Origin: JBDTNL01 sp039933785
GTDB lineage: Bacteria > Acidobacteriota > Thermoanaerobaculia > Multivoradales > JAGPDF01
Reading direction: 5' to 3'
DNA: 31,436 nt
NCBI GenBank assembly: GCA_039933785.1
Contig: JBDTNL010000044.1
Location: 1 to 31,436 of the forward strand
Shown: positions 15,465-23,366 of the stretch, piece after piece
Position numbering within the stretch: position 1 is the stretch's first letter
How the letters are laid out: the number at the start of each line of letters is the position of its first letter
Program-made: the position numbers and the translations under genes
Notes under the pieces: generated by a model
What the model was told of the DNA's origin: nothing
Database searches by the model: none
The model's input: the letters and a program-made list of their open reading frames with translations, nothing else

Positions 15465-16355
15465 TCACCAGTGGCGCTGGGTGGCTCCGGAGTGGCTCAC
15501 CATGTTGCGGCCGTTGTCCTCGAAGCGCTCCGAGGCCGAGGACACGGCGACCCGCCCTGGACCGTGCAGCCGCAGCCAGAGGTAACGATCGCCCCACGAG
15601 CGCCACGAGCTCCAAGTGCCCGCCGGGCGCTCGAAGTGCAGCTGCATGCTTACGCTGGTGTCCTTCAGTAGGAACGATGTTGGCTTGACGAGAATTGTTT
15701 GGTCCTTCTCGAGATGGCGCACGAAGACGTTGCCGCCGGCATGCAGCAGGAGCAAACCCGGAGTCTGCGGCGCCACGAACCGGTCGAGCAACTGGCCGAG
15801 CGGATAGTGGGTCTCGGTCTCGTCGCCGCTCTTGGTGGTGAACCAGACGTTGGACTGAAACCAGTCGTAGGCCACGTTCAGCGTCGCGACCATGAACAGG
15901 TGCTCGCGCACGTCGACCGACTGCCCGACCTCAAGCGGCATCGCGATGAGCTCACCCGGCAGGTCGCGCGAGAACGCGATGTGCCCGGGGCCCACCGCCT
16001 GCGTCATGATCAGCGGCATCCCGGCGAGCATGCGCTTCCAAGCTCCCTTGAGACTCTGGGCGGTCACTTCGACTCTGGGTTCCTTCCACAGCAGGGCGTG
16101 GTGGCCGAAGTACACCCCGTCGCCTGCCGCGAGGCTCATGTCCGCCACCGGCACGTACGTCCCCTCGATCTGACAGAAGGAATTGCCGAACTGGAGCTTG
16201 GCCATGTCTCGGCGCCCGGGGAGCTCCGCCCAGCCCGAGTTGGAGACCACCGACCTCACGTCGACCGAGGCACCGCACGCCGGACACGACAACGCCGAGC
16301 CGTCGCTCGTTTGGCCGCACCAGGAACACGTATAGCTGCGAGGGGAGTCGGTCAT
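15465..16355 (-). CDS. AIM24 family protein with N-terminal zinc ribbon (copy 1)
   Basis: A 296-residue protein whose N-terminus carries two cysteine pairs (CSWC and CPAC within the first 30 residues), a zinc ribbon. The remainder matches the AIM24 family, a beta-rich fold related to TRAP-like proteins: ALLWKEPRVEV, MPLIMTQAVGPGHIAFSRD, GELIAMPLEVGQSVDVREH and LLLHAGGNVFVRHL blocks. In yeast Aim24 is mitochondrial; bacterial members have no settled role. I use the ATG at 16355 because ACGGAGCCGCG precedes it and it lies ten bases after the stop of the upstream paralogue; a longer frame would need a TTG start inside that gene. It forms a pair with the next entry and appears to be the last gene of a minus-strand unit that begins with LigD or the gene before it. 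Confidence 0.83.
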   Translation of the reverse strand: MTDSPRSYTCSWCGQTSDGSALSCPACGASVDVRSVVSNSGWAELPGRRDMAKLQFGNSFCQIEGTYVPVADMSLAAGDGVYFGHHALLWKEPRVEVTAQSLKGAWKRMLAGMPLIMTQAVGPGHIAFSRDLPGELIAMPLEVGQSVDVREHLFMVATLNVAYDWFQSNVWFTTKSGDETETHYPLGQLLDRFVAPQTPGLLLLHAGGNVFVRHLEKDQTILVKPTSFLLKDTSVSMQLHFERPAGTWSSWRSWGDRYLWLRLHGPGRVAVSSASERFEDNGRNMVSHSGATQRHW

Positions 16356-16365
16356 CGCGGCTCCG

Positions 16366-17175
16366 TCACTCGGTCGTGTGGTGGACGTACATCGATTGGA
16401 TGCCAACGCGCCCGGGGCCGGTCATGCGCGCCAGGTTCATCGAGGTGCCGCCGAACAAGCCGCTGGTTAGCTTGATCGGCTCCACGTCCATGGTCACCGA
16501 GGCGTCCTTGTAGAGAAACGCACCGGGCTCGACCTGGATCACCTCACCCGCCTTCAGCCGGCGCTCGAAGACGTTGCCGTAGCCGTGCAGGAGGAGCACT
16601 CCCGGCTGCTTGGCGACGAAGCGATCCATGAACATGCCGTTGCCACCGAACAGGATGTTGCGCAGTCCCTTGATCCGCAGGTACGTGTAATCGATGGTAT
16701 GCGAGCACAGCAAGAACGCGTGCTCGCGCACGTCGAGCTCGGCGCCGGGAGCGAGCGGCAGGACCACCAGCTCGCCGGTCGCGTCGCGCGAGAAGGCCAC
16801 CCGACCGGGCCCGTGGGCGACGCTGATAATGAACGGCATGCCCGCCAGCGCCCGCTTGACGCCGCCGGTGAGCGGCAGGACGCTCATCCGCGTGGTGTCG
16901 TCCTTCCAGAGCAGCACGTGGTGCTCGAAGAACACCGAATCGCCGGGGCCGAGATTCATTTCGGCGACCGGGACGATCTCGCCTTCCACCTGACACGTGC
17001 TCTCGCCGAAGTGGATCTCGGTCATGTCCTTGATGCGCGGCGCCTCGCGCCATCCGGAGTCACTAACCAGATCTGCGACATCGAGCGGTGCTCCGCACGA
17101 TCGGCACGCGAGAGCGCTGCCCTCGTTCGTGCTTCCACACCATTGACAGGTGATTCGGAGCAGCGGATCCGACAT
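16366..17175 (-). CDS. AIM24 family protein with N-terminal zinc ribbon (copy 2)
   Basis: A 269-residue paralogue of the gene downstream. CQWC and CRSC in the first 27 residues form the same N-terminal zinc ribbon. The shared AIM24 blocks are VLLWKDDTTRMSVLPL, MPFIISVAHGPGRVAFSRD, GELVVLPLAPGAELDVREH and LLLHGYGNVFERRL. A central glycine-rich GLRNILFGGNGMFMDRF stretch replaces the charged loop in the other copy. The start ATG at 17175 has an excellent GGGGGAGG ribosome site eight bases away. It begins 36 bases after the LigD stop and is separated from copy 1 by ten bases, so co-transcription is likely. The function is unknown. The cysteines suggest a metal-stabilised or nucleic-acid/protein-binding head on a trimeric-type beta scaffold; this is inference. 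Confidence 0.84.
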   Translation of the reverse strand: MSDPLLRITCQWCGSTNEGSALACRSCGAPLDVADLVSDSGWREAPRIKDMTEIHFGESTCQVEGEIVPVAEMNLGPGDSVFFEHHVLLWKDDTTRMSVLPLTGGVKRALAGMPFIISVAHGPGRVAFSRDATGELVVLPLAPGAELDVREHAFLLCSHTIDYTYLRIKGLRNILFGGNGMFMDRFVAKQPGVLLLHGYGNVFERRLKAGEVIQVEPGAFLYKDASVTMDVEPIKLTSGLFGGTSMNLARMTGPGRVGIQSMYVHHTTE

Positions 17176-17211
17176 GACGAGAGCCTCCCCCTGTTGCCAG
17201 CCCGGAGGACT

Positions 17212-19830
17212 CTAGTCCCTATCGGCCTGGCCTGGAAAGTCCGCTCGCGTCAGGAGGACTCGGAGAGCCGCCGGCAAGTCCGGACGTTCGGTGAGAACCG
17301 GGGCCAGCGGATCGCCCAGCTTCTCCATCCGCGCGACGACGGTGCGAAGGGTGAACCGGGTCGCATCGAGACGCGGCGTCACTTCCTTCCAGAACAGCGG
17401 CGTCGAAACGCGCGCGCCCGGGACCGGGCGCACGCTGAACGGCGCCACCAGCAGCTTGCCCTCACCGTTCTGCAGCGCGTCGATGTAGACCCGGCCGCGC
17501 CGCGCCGGAATCGAGCGCTCGACGGTCGAGATCTTGGGCAGCTGCCGGGCCAGCATCGACGCCAGGATCATGGCCAGCTGCTTGGTCTGTTCGAACGAGC
17601 ACTGCCTGCCGAGCGGGATCAACACGTGCATTCCTTGCGAGCCGCTGGTTTTCGCATAGGCCGGCAAGCCGGCTTCTTCGCAAAGCACTCGGGCGGCGCG
17701 GGCGATCTGCACCACGTCGGTGAACGGAGCACCCTTGGGATCGAGATCGAGGATGCACCAGTCCGGATGCTCGAGGTCGCTCACCCGGCTCGCCCAGACG
17801 TGGAGCGGTATGGTCCCGAGATTCGCCAAATGCACCAGGGTCTCGACGTCGTTGCAGATGAAGTACTCGATGTCGCGCTCGGAATCGTCCGACCAGATCG
17901 GCAGGGTGCGGATCCACTCGGGCGTCCCCGCCGGGGCGTTCTTTTGGAAGAACGACTTGCCGGCGATGCCGTCGGGGAAGCGGGTCAGCACGAGCGGCCG
18001 ATCGTGCAGGTAAGGCAATAGCCACGGCGCGATGTCGCGATAGAACGCGATCAGGTCGCCCTTGGTGTAGCCCTCCTCCAGCCAGAACACCTTGTCCAGA
18101 TTGGAGAACTTCACCGCGCGAGGCGCGCTTGCTGCGGCCTTACCCGCGGTGCGCTTGGGTTGTGGCGCAGGCTTGGCCTCGAGGGGATCTGATTTCGCGG
18201 CCACTTCGAGCTCGCCGGCTGCTTCCTGAACCAGGCACTCCTCGGGCCGCTTGTCGTCGCGCAGCCGCAGGAACACCGGGTGCCTTAGCAGCCCGTCCGC
18301 GGTGCGCTCGGTAAACCGCGCGCTCGCCACTCGCTGCGGCTCCACCCACACGTGGTCGCGGCCTTCCGGTCCGGCGCCGGAAAAGGGCGGAGTCTTGCGC
18401 CGCAAGGGCTCGAGCTCCTTGCGCAAGGCGCGCAATTGGACGTCGGTGAATCCGGAGCCTGCCCGTCCGGTGTACACGAGCTTTGCCTTGTGCCCGGGAA
18501 CCGCGAGCCACTGCGCCAGGTGAATGGCGCCGAAGCCCGAGCGCGAACCCTTGGCGAGCGTGTAGCCGACGATGACGAAGTCGTCTTCGAGGTCGGCGCG
18601 AATCTTCAGCCATTGCGCCGAGCGACCGCCGACGTAGGCCCCGTCGGCGCGCTTGGCCATGATGCCTTCGACACCCAGGCGGCGAGCTTCGCAAAAGAGC
18701 TCGAGACCCCGCTCTTCGACGTGGTCGGCGAACCGCAGGCATCCCGAGCGGGGCATGAGCTGGCGGAGGAGCTCCTTACGCGTCGTGAGCGGCAATTGCC
18801 GCGCGTCGGTGCCCTCGAACGAGAGCAAGTCGAAGGCGAAGAAGACCACCGGCAGCTCGAGCACCGCGCGCTCGACATCGGCCGGCTGGCGCAGCTGGCC
18901 ACGCTTCTGCAACAGACCGAAATTGGCGCGCCCGGAGCGGTCCAACACCACCGCTTCGCCATCGAGCAAAAGCTCTTCGTACGGCAGCGCTTGCAGTGCG
19001 CGGGCGACTTCCGGGAAGGTGCGGGTCGCGTCTTGGCCCCCACGTGTGCGCAGGAGGACACGCCCTGCCCCGCGAGTCGCGGCGCGCTTCGCGGCGAGCA
19101 GTCGGTAGCCGTCGTACTTGAGCTCGAACAACCAGCCCGGTTTGCTGAACGCTTCGCGGCGCGGTTCGGCCAGCATCACTTGCACGTCTTCGGCGCGCAG
19201 CGAGCGGCGGGGAGCCTTCTGCGCTTCGAGCGCCGCGCGCACGGCCTGCCCGCGGCTTCTGCCTTCGCCGAGCTCCTCGACGGTCAGCCCCGAGAGCACT
19301 GAGGCGGGATCCCACGGCTCGGGCGTCGCCGAAGCCCAAGCGTCGCGCTCCTTGATCAGCAGCCAACTGCGCGGATCCTTCTTGATCCGCACCAGCGTCC
19401 ACACTCCACGCAGCTTGAATCCCTGGAGCTCGAAGAGGAGCTTGCCCTTGATCAGCCCCTCGTCCATGTCGAGTTGCGGCACCATGCGGCCGCGATCCCA
19501 AACGATCATCGCGCCGCCACCGTATTCGCCTTTCGGGATTACGCCCTCGAAGCTCGCGTACTCCAGGGGATGGTCCTCGGTCTGCACCGCCAGCTGCTTG
19601 TCGGCCGGGTTCCGTGAGGGCCCCTTGGGCACCGCCCAGGAGAGCAGCACTCCGCCCCATTCCAGGCGCAAGTCGAAATGCATACTGCGCGCCGCATGTT
19701 GCTGAACGACGAAGGCGAGTGGCGCATCCGCGCGCTCAGCGTCACCGCGAACGTCGTCGCCGAAGGGCTCGGGCGTCTTCCCCGGGCTGCGCTTGGCGCG
19801 GTATGGATCGAGCAGGCGGGGAGAAGCCAC
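17212..19830 (-). CDS. ligD: ATP-dependent DNA ligase D (PE-LIG-POL), bacterial non-homologous end joining
   Basis: An 872-residue multidomain enzyme that processes and seals double-strand breaks with Ku. Order: 3'-phosphoesterase domain (about 38-165, with QQHAARSMHFDLRLE giving His45, His51 and Asp53, and GEYGGG at 101-106); ATP-dependent ligase (about 215-530, motif I ELKYDGYR with nucleophile Lys238, motif EGIMAKR at 388-394, QWLKIR at 406-411, then an OB fold); a lysine/alanine/proline linker (about 545-572); and an archaeo-eukaryotic-primase-type polymerase (about 575-850, with catalytic LDLDP at 694-698 and Asp784). All key residues are present. The PE-LIG-POL order is that of Pseudomonas-type LigD rather than the mycobacterial order. 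The start is GTG at 19830 without a strong ribosome site, 23 bases after the preceding small gene, suggesting coupling. Confidence 0.97.
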   Translation of the reverse strand: MASPRLLDPYRAKRSPGKTPEPFGDDVRGDAERADAPLAFVVQQHAARSMHFDLRLEWGGVLLSWAVPKGPSRNPADKQLAVQTEDHPLEYASFEGVIPKGEYGGGAMIVWDRGRMVPQLDMDEGLIKGKLLFELQGFKLRGVWTLVRIKKDPRSWLLIKERDAWASATPEPWDPASVLSGLTVEELGEGRSRGQAVRAALEAQKAPRRSLRAEDVQVMLAEPRREAFSKPGWLFELKYDGYRLLAAKRAATRGAGRVLLRTRGGQDATRTFPEVARALQALPYEELLLDGEAVVLDRSGRANFGLLQKRGQLRQPADVERAVLELPVVFFAFDLLSFEGTDARQLPLTTRKELLRQLMPRSGCLRFADHVEERGLELFCEARRLGVEGIMAKRADGAYVGGRSAQWLKIRADLEDDFVIVGYTLAKGSRSGFGAIHLAQWLAVPGHKAKLVYTGRAGSGFTDVQLRALRKELEPLRRKTPPFSGAGPEGRDHVWVEPQRVASARFTERTADGLLRHPVFLRLRDDKRPEECLVQEAAGELEVAAKSDPLEAKPAPQPKRTAGKAAASAPRAVKFSNLDKVFWLEEGYTKGDLIAFYRDIAPWLLPYLHDRPLVLTRFPDGIAGKSFFQKNAPAGTPEWIRTLPIWSDDSERDIEYFICNDVETLVHLANLGTIPLHVWASRVSDLEHPDWCILDLDPKGAPFTDVVQIARAARVLCEEAGLPAYAKTSGSQGMHVLIPLGRQCSFEQTKQLAMILASMLARQLPKISTVERSIPARRGRVYIDALQNGEGKLLVAPFSVRPVPGARVSTPLFWKEVTPRLDATRFTLRTVVARMEKLGDPLAPVLTERPDLPAALRVLLTRADFPGQADRD

Positions 19831-19853
19831 GTCGAGGTGCGACCCGGAAGAAG

Positions 19854-20180
19854 TCAGATCGAACGAACGGCGCCCGCGGCTTCCGGCGGAGCCTTCGCGA
19901 TGCCGTTGGCGATCTCACTCAGAAGCTCGAGGTGGGCGCGACCTCGCGGCGGCTCGACGCTCGACAGGCGCATCATGCGCAGGGTCAGCCACGACGGTTG
20001 CCGGCCTTCGAGCTCCAGGAACACATGAGCCTCGGCGGCCCGCCGGTCGCAGTACACCCGCGCCGTCATCTCACCACCGCCCACTCGGGCGATGGCGCTC
20101 TCGACCAAGTCGCGGTATTCATCGAGCTTCTCGTCGAGCTCGGCGCTCTTCAGCGGTAGGTTGAGTCGATACCAGGCCAC
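19854..20180 (-). CDS. Small protein of unknown function preceding ligD
   Basis: A 108-residue soluble protein starting at GTG 20180. The first part (about residues 10-34) is a charged helix (KSAELDEKLDEYRDLVESAIARVGGG). Next comes a likely beta region (EMTARVYCDRRAAEAHVFLELEG) and a final helix ending with AGAVRSI. No metal site or catalytic motif is apparent and I do not recognise the family. It lies 23 bases upstream of ligD on the same strand, so it is probably the first gene of the ligD transcript, and it is divergent from the membrane protein at 20284. The coding pattern (GC-rich third positions, no rare stops) supports a real gene, but the GTG start is less certain. Confidence 0.62.
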   Translation of the reverse strand: MAWYRLNLPLKSAELDEKLDEYRDLVESAIARVGGGEMTARVYCDRRAAEAHVFLELEGRQPSWLTLRMMRLSSVEPPRGRAHLELLSEIANGIAKAPPEAAGAVRSI

Positions 20181-20283
20181 CGCTCGATCCTATCGGTATT
20201 CGGCGGCATCGGCCCGGGGGGACCGGAGCGCTGGGGCCGTTCGCCGAGTGCTAGCCTTCCCGCAGCGAGCGCGGAGGAATTCG

Positions 20284-21051
20284 ATGCCACGCCGAGAGTC
20301 TGACCGTCCGCGAACCGAGCGCAGTCCCCCCGACGGCGTAGGCCCTCGTCCTCCAGTGCCCACGGCCCGGCCCCGGATCACGACGCGAGAGGGCATGCGG
20401 GCGAGACTGCGGGGCGCCTTTCAGACCGAGGACTGGATCCTGTTCGCCTGGCTGGCGTTCATGCAACAGGTCTTGCACCACTGGCTCGGAGGCCCCCTCC
20501 GCGCCTTTGCCACGGGCGTTGGAACGCCACGCTGGGCGCTCCTCGCAACGGGGCTTTGCTTCGCGGTCGTTTTCTACACTCGTGGCCCCGAGGATGTCGA
20601 CGTGCCGTCCGCCAGCAGCCGGCGCTGCGTGCTCAGCGTCGTTCTGTTCTTCGCCGCCGAGCGCTATCTTGCGGGCGAAAGTAGCTGGTTCGCGCTCGTC
20701 GGCGCCTGGGCGGTCCTGGTGGTTGCCGCGATGGCGCCGATCCAGCAACTCGAGAGCCTGCCCTACACCGGACTCGGCCTGCGACGGGTCTTGGTCATGC
20801 CGGCAATTCTGCTGGGCAACACGGTGTTCGTGACCCAGATCGGTCCCCGGTTCCTCGCCGACCCCTCGTTCGAGGTGCTCGACCCCGCCCTGCGGCTACC
20901 AGCCAAGGTCGGGCTCGCCGGCCTGCTTTTTCTGTACACGGTCGTCGGGCCCAGGGTCATGGCAGGCGGGCCCTGGAATCCGCTCTTCTGGACCCTCCGA
21001 TTCGCCTGGTACCTCGTCGCCCAGCGGCTCTCGGGATTCCACCTGCCCTGA
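20284..21051 (+). CDS. Integral membrane protein of unknown function
   Basis: A 255-residue protein with a basic, proline-rich cytoplasmic N-terminus (about 1-45). About six membrane segments follow, for example ILFAWLAFMQQVLHHW, WALLATGLCFAVVFYT, CVLSVVLFFAAERYLAG, WFALVGAWAVLVVAAMAP, VLVMPAILLGNTVFV and VGLAGLLFLYTVVGPRVM. No transporter or enzyme signature is evident. The ATG at 20284 is chosen because GCGGAGGA lies just upstream; the longer frame has no such site. It lies between the divergent ligD unit and ku, 56 bases before ku, and could be co-transcribed with ku, although an AT-rich stretch (21051-21090) might hold a separate ku promoter. A role in DNA repair is not suggested by the sequence itself. 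Confidence 0.75.
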   Translation: MPRRESDRPRTERSPPDGVGPRPPVPTARPRITTREGMRARLRGAFQTEDWILFAWLAFMQQVLHHWLGGPLRAFATGVGTPRWALLATGLCFAVVFYTRGPEDVDVPSASSRRCVLSVVLFFAAERYLAGESSWFALVGAWAVLVVAAMAPIQQLESLPYTGLGLRRVLVMPAILLGNTVFVTQIGPRFLADPSFEVLDPALRLPAKVGLAGLLFLYTVVGPRVMAGGPWNPLFWTLRFAWYLVAQRLSGFHLP

Positions 21052-21057
21052 AAATGC

Positions 21058-21063
21058 TATTAT
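21058..21063 (+). promoter_or_regulatory. Candidate -10 element for ku
   Basis: TATTAT stands in the AT-rich gap between the membrane protein and ku, about 45 bases before the ku start. No convincing -35 hexamer is placed 16-18 bases upstream, so this may instead reflect an activator-dependent promoter or nothing. It would fit with regulation by a neighbouring MerR-type protein. Confidence 0.25.
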
Positions 21064-21107
21064 TCATGCCCACTTAGAGTGAAAATACCGAAAGAACGAG
21101 GATCCTC

Positions 21108-21980
21108 ATGAGCGCTCGCTCCATCTCGTCCGGCACCATCTCTTTTGGCTTGGTCACCATCCCCGTGAAGCTCTACTCGACCGGCGAGAGCGCGGTCGGC
21201 ATCCACTTCAACATGGTGCACAAGGCCTGCGGCACGCAGGTGAAACAGCGCTATTTCTGCCCCACCGACGACCGGCTGGTCGAGAAGGACGAGATCGTCA
21301 AGGGCTACGAGTACGCGAAGGGCCAGTTCGTGCTCTTCACCGACGAAGAGCTGAAAGCTCTCAACCCGGAGCCAACCAACGCGATCGAGATTGCCGAGTT
21401 CGTGCCCAGCGAGCAGGTCGATCCGATCTACTTCGAGAAGTCCTACTACCTGGGGCCCGACAAGGCTGCGGCGCGGCCGTACAAGCTGCTCGCCAAAGCC
21501 ATGCGCGAGACCGGACGCTCGGCGCTGGCGCGCTATCAGGCGCGCGGGCGAGACTATTTGGTGCTGGTGCGCGTGTTCGAGGAGGGTCTCGTCATGCAGC
21601 AGCTGCGCTACGCCGACGAAGTACGCGCGTTCTCCGAAGTCCCGCTCGGCGAGGCCGAGGTGAAGCCCGCCGAGCTCGACTTGGCGCTCAAGCTGATCGA
21701 TCAGATCGCGGCCGACAAATTCCGTCCCGAGCAGTACAAGGATGAAGTGCGCGAGCAGACGCGCGCGCTGATCGATCGCAAGATCGAGGGCCAGGAAATC
21801 ACCGCCGCGCCGCAGGAAGCGCCCAAGGCTCAGATCATCGACCTCATGGAAGCGCTCAAGGCGAGCCTCGGCGAAGGCGAGGGCAAGCGCAAGGGTCCGA
21901 AACGCTCCGAGCGCTCGGCGCAGGCGGCGGAAGTACAGCCGGTGAAGAAAGTCGCCGTCAAGGCTCGGGCTCGCAAGTAA
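21108..21980 (+). CDS. ku: Non-homologous end joining protein Ku
   Basis: A 290-residue prokaryotic Ku. It forms a homodimeric ring around double-stranded DNA ends and recruits LigD. The N-terminal MSARSISSGTISFGLVTIPVKLY is the family hallmark. The core continues with FNMVHKACGTQVKQRYFCPTDD, the GYEYAKGQFVLFTDEELKAL block and FEEGLVMQQLRYADEVR. The C-terminus after about residue 225 is the minimal LigD-contact region, followed by a lysine/arginine-rich tail (about 255-290: KRKGPKRSERS and KKVAVKARARK), a DNA-binding extension seen in some bacterial Kus. Start ATG at 21108 with GAGG upstream. It is followed after 12 bases by the MerR/TPR gene. LigD is encoded divergently about 1.3 kb away, so a full two-protein system is present. 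Confidence 0.97.
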   Translation: MSARSISSGTISFGLVTIPVKLYSTGESAVGIHFNMVHKACGTQVKQRYFCPTDDRLVEKDEIVKGYEYAKGQFVLFTDEELKALNPEPTNAIEIAEFVPSEQVDPIYFEKSYYLGPDKAAARPYKLLAKAMRETGRSALARYQARGRDYLVLVRVFEEGLVMQQLRYADEVRAFSEVPLGEAEVKPAELDLALKLIDQIAADKFRPEQYKDEVREQTRALIDRKIEGQEITAAPQEAPKAQIIDLMEALKASLGEGEGKRKGPKRSERSAQAAEVQPVKKVAVKARARK

Positions 21981-21992
21981 CACGCGAGACCA

Positions 21993-22835
21993 ATGGCCAC
22001 CGGCGGCTACTCCGCTAGCGACATTTCCAAGCTGCTGGGCATCACCTCGGCTCGCCTCCGGCTGTTCGTCGCCGAGGGCTTCGTCACGCCGCGTTCAGGG
22101 CCCCGCGGCACGCAGCGGTTCTCCTTCCAGGACTTGGTGGTGCTACGCGCAGCGCAGGGCCTTCTCGCCGGCAAGCTGCCGGCCCGGCGCGTCCACGAGG
22201 CACTCCGACGCCTGCGCGAGCAACTGCCCAACGGGCGGACACTGGCGCAAATGCGCATCACCGCCGACAGCGGTCGCGTCGTGGTGCGCGACGGCGCCGA
22301 GACCTGGGAGCCAGCTTCCGGGCAGCAGGTGTTCGACTTCGACGTCGCCGCCCTGGCGCAGAAGGCTGCGCCGATCGCGCGCCGCGGCGCGGCCGAGGCG
22401 CGCCGCCACGAACAGGAGCTCGACGCCGAGGATTGGTTCGAGCTCGGACTCGACCTCGAGGCGACCGCGCCGGTGGACGCCGAAGACGCCTACCGCCGCG
22501 CACTGGCGCTCGAGGGTGCGCACTATGACGCGCGCTTGAATCTCGGGCGCCTGCGACACGAGGCGGGCGACCTGCGCGCCGCCGAGTCGCACTATCGCTC
22601 GGCCGCGGCTCTCCATCCGAGCGATCCCACGCCGAACTTCAATCTCGGCGTGGCCCTGGAGGATCGCAAGCGCTACGAGGAAGCGATCGTGGCCTATCAA
22701 AGCGCCATCACCGCGGACCCGTCGTTCGCCGATGCTTACTTCAACCTGTCGGGCGTCTACGAAAAGCTCGGCCGCGGCACGAGCGCGCTCCGTCACCTCA
22801 AGACCTACCGCCAACTCGTGCGCGGCCCCCGCTGA
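21993..22835 (+). CDS. MerR-type HTH protein fused to TPR repeats
   Basis: A 280-residue two-part protein. Residues about 3-75 form a MerR-like winged helix (YSASDISKLLGITSARLRLFVAEGFVTPRSGPRGTQRFSFQDLVVLRAAQGL), complete with the wing and second helix. A middle segment (about 80-140) contains the strand-rich ADSGRVVVRDGAETWEP. From about residue 142 tetratricopeptide repeats follow: DWFELGLDLEATAPVDAEDAYRRAL, YDARLNLGRLRHEAGDLRAAESHYRSA, PNFNLGVALEDRKRYEEAIVAYQSAI and AYFNLSGVYEKLGRGTSALRHLKTY. Classical MerR proteins have a short coiled-coil dimer helix instead; here the TPR could mediate protein contacts. It starts 12 bases after ku and ends 18 bases before the asparaginase-like gene, so it is likely in the ku operon and may regulate it. 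That role is inference. Confidence 0.88.
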   Translation: MATGGYSASDISKLLGITSARLRLFVAEGFVTPRSGPRGTQRFSFQDLVVLRAAQGLLAGKLPARRVHEALRRLREQLPNGRTLAQMRITADSGRVVVRDGAETWEPASGQQVFDFDVAALAQKAAPIARRGAAEARRHEQELDAEDWFELGLDLEATAPVDAEDAYRRALALEGAHYDARLNLGRLRHEAGDLRAAESHYRSAAALHPSDPTPNFNLGVALEDRKRYEEAIVAYQSAITADPSFADAYFNLSGVYEKLGRGTSALRHLKTYRQLVRGPR

Positions 22836-22853
22836 CAGTAATACGATCGCGCC

Positions 22854-23345
22854 ATGGCGATCCGCATTCTCATCACCGGCGGCACCTTTGACAAGGAATA
22901 CGACGAGCGGGAGGGCAAGCTCTTCTTCCGCGACACCCACCTCGAGGAGATGCTGCGCCTCGGTCGCTGCCGCTTGGACGTCAAAGTGCGCACGGTGATG
23001 ATGATCGACAGCCTGGAGATGACCGATGCCGACCGCGGCGTCATTCTGGAGAACTGCCGCACCGCTCCGGAAACGCAAATCGTCATCACCCACGGCACCG
23101 ACACCATGGTCGAAACCGCCAGCGTGCTGGCGCTCGCGATCAGCGGCAAGACCATCGTGCTCACCGGAGCGATGATTCCCTGGGCCTTCGGAAGCTCGGA
23201 CGGGCTGTTCAATCTGGGGAGCGCGCTGTCGTTCGTGCAGGCGTTGCCGACGGGCGTCTACGTGGCGATGAACGGACGATGCTTTACTTGGGACAATGTG
23301 CGGAAGAACAAGGAGCTGGGAATTTTCGAGGCTCTACACGGCTGA
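22854..23345 (+). CDS. Single-domain asparaginase-like protein
   Basis: A 163-residue protein that matches only the N-terminal, catalytic domain of L-asparaginases. Residue 8 onward reads TGGTFDKEYD (first active-site threonine Thr11), HGTDTM holds the second Thr/Asp pair, and LTGAMIP follows. Near the C-terminus VRKNKELGIF falls where type II enzymes carry the catalytic lysine. Usual asparaginases have about 330 residues with a second domain that completes the neighbouring active site; that domain is absent and the gene ends cleanly with a stop, so this is a short family form rather than an obvious truncation. It could hydrolyse asparagine or another amide, or bind a ligand. Start ATG 22854 lies 18 bases after the MerR/TPR gene, suggesting one operon with ku. 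Confidence 0.85.
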   Translation: MAIRILITGGTFDKEYDEREGKLFFRDTHLEEMLRLGRCRLDVKVRTVMMIDSLEMTDADRGVILENCRTAPETQIVITHGTDTMVETASVLALAISGKTIVLTGAMIPWAFGSSDGLFNLGSALSFVQALPTGVYVAMNGRCFTWDNVRKNKELGIFEALHG

Positions 23346-23366
23346 TTTTCCCGGGCGCGCAGGCGC

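Noticed and set aside
16585..18021. A 478-codon plus-strand frame across AIM24 and LigD
   Set aside because: It crosses two recognised genes on the opposite strand and has no family features.
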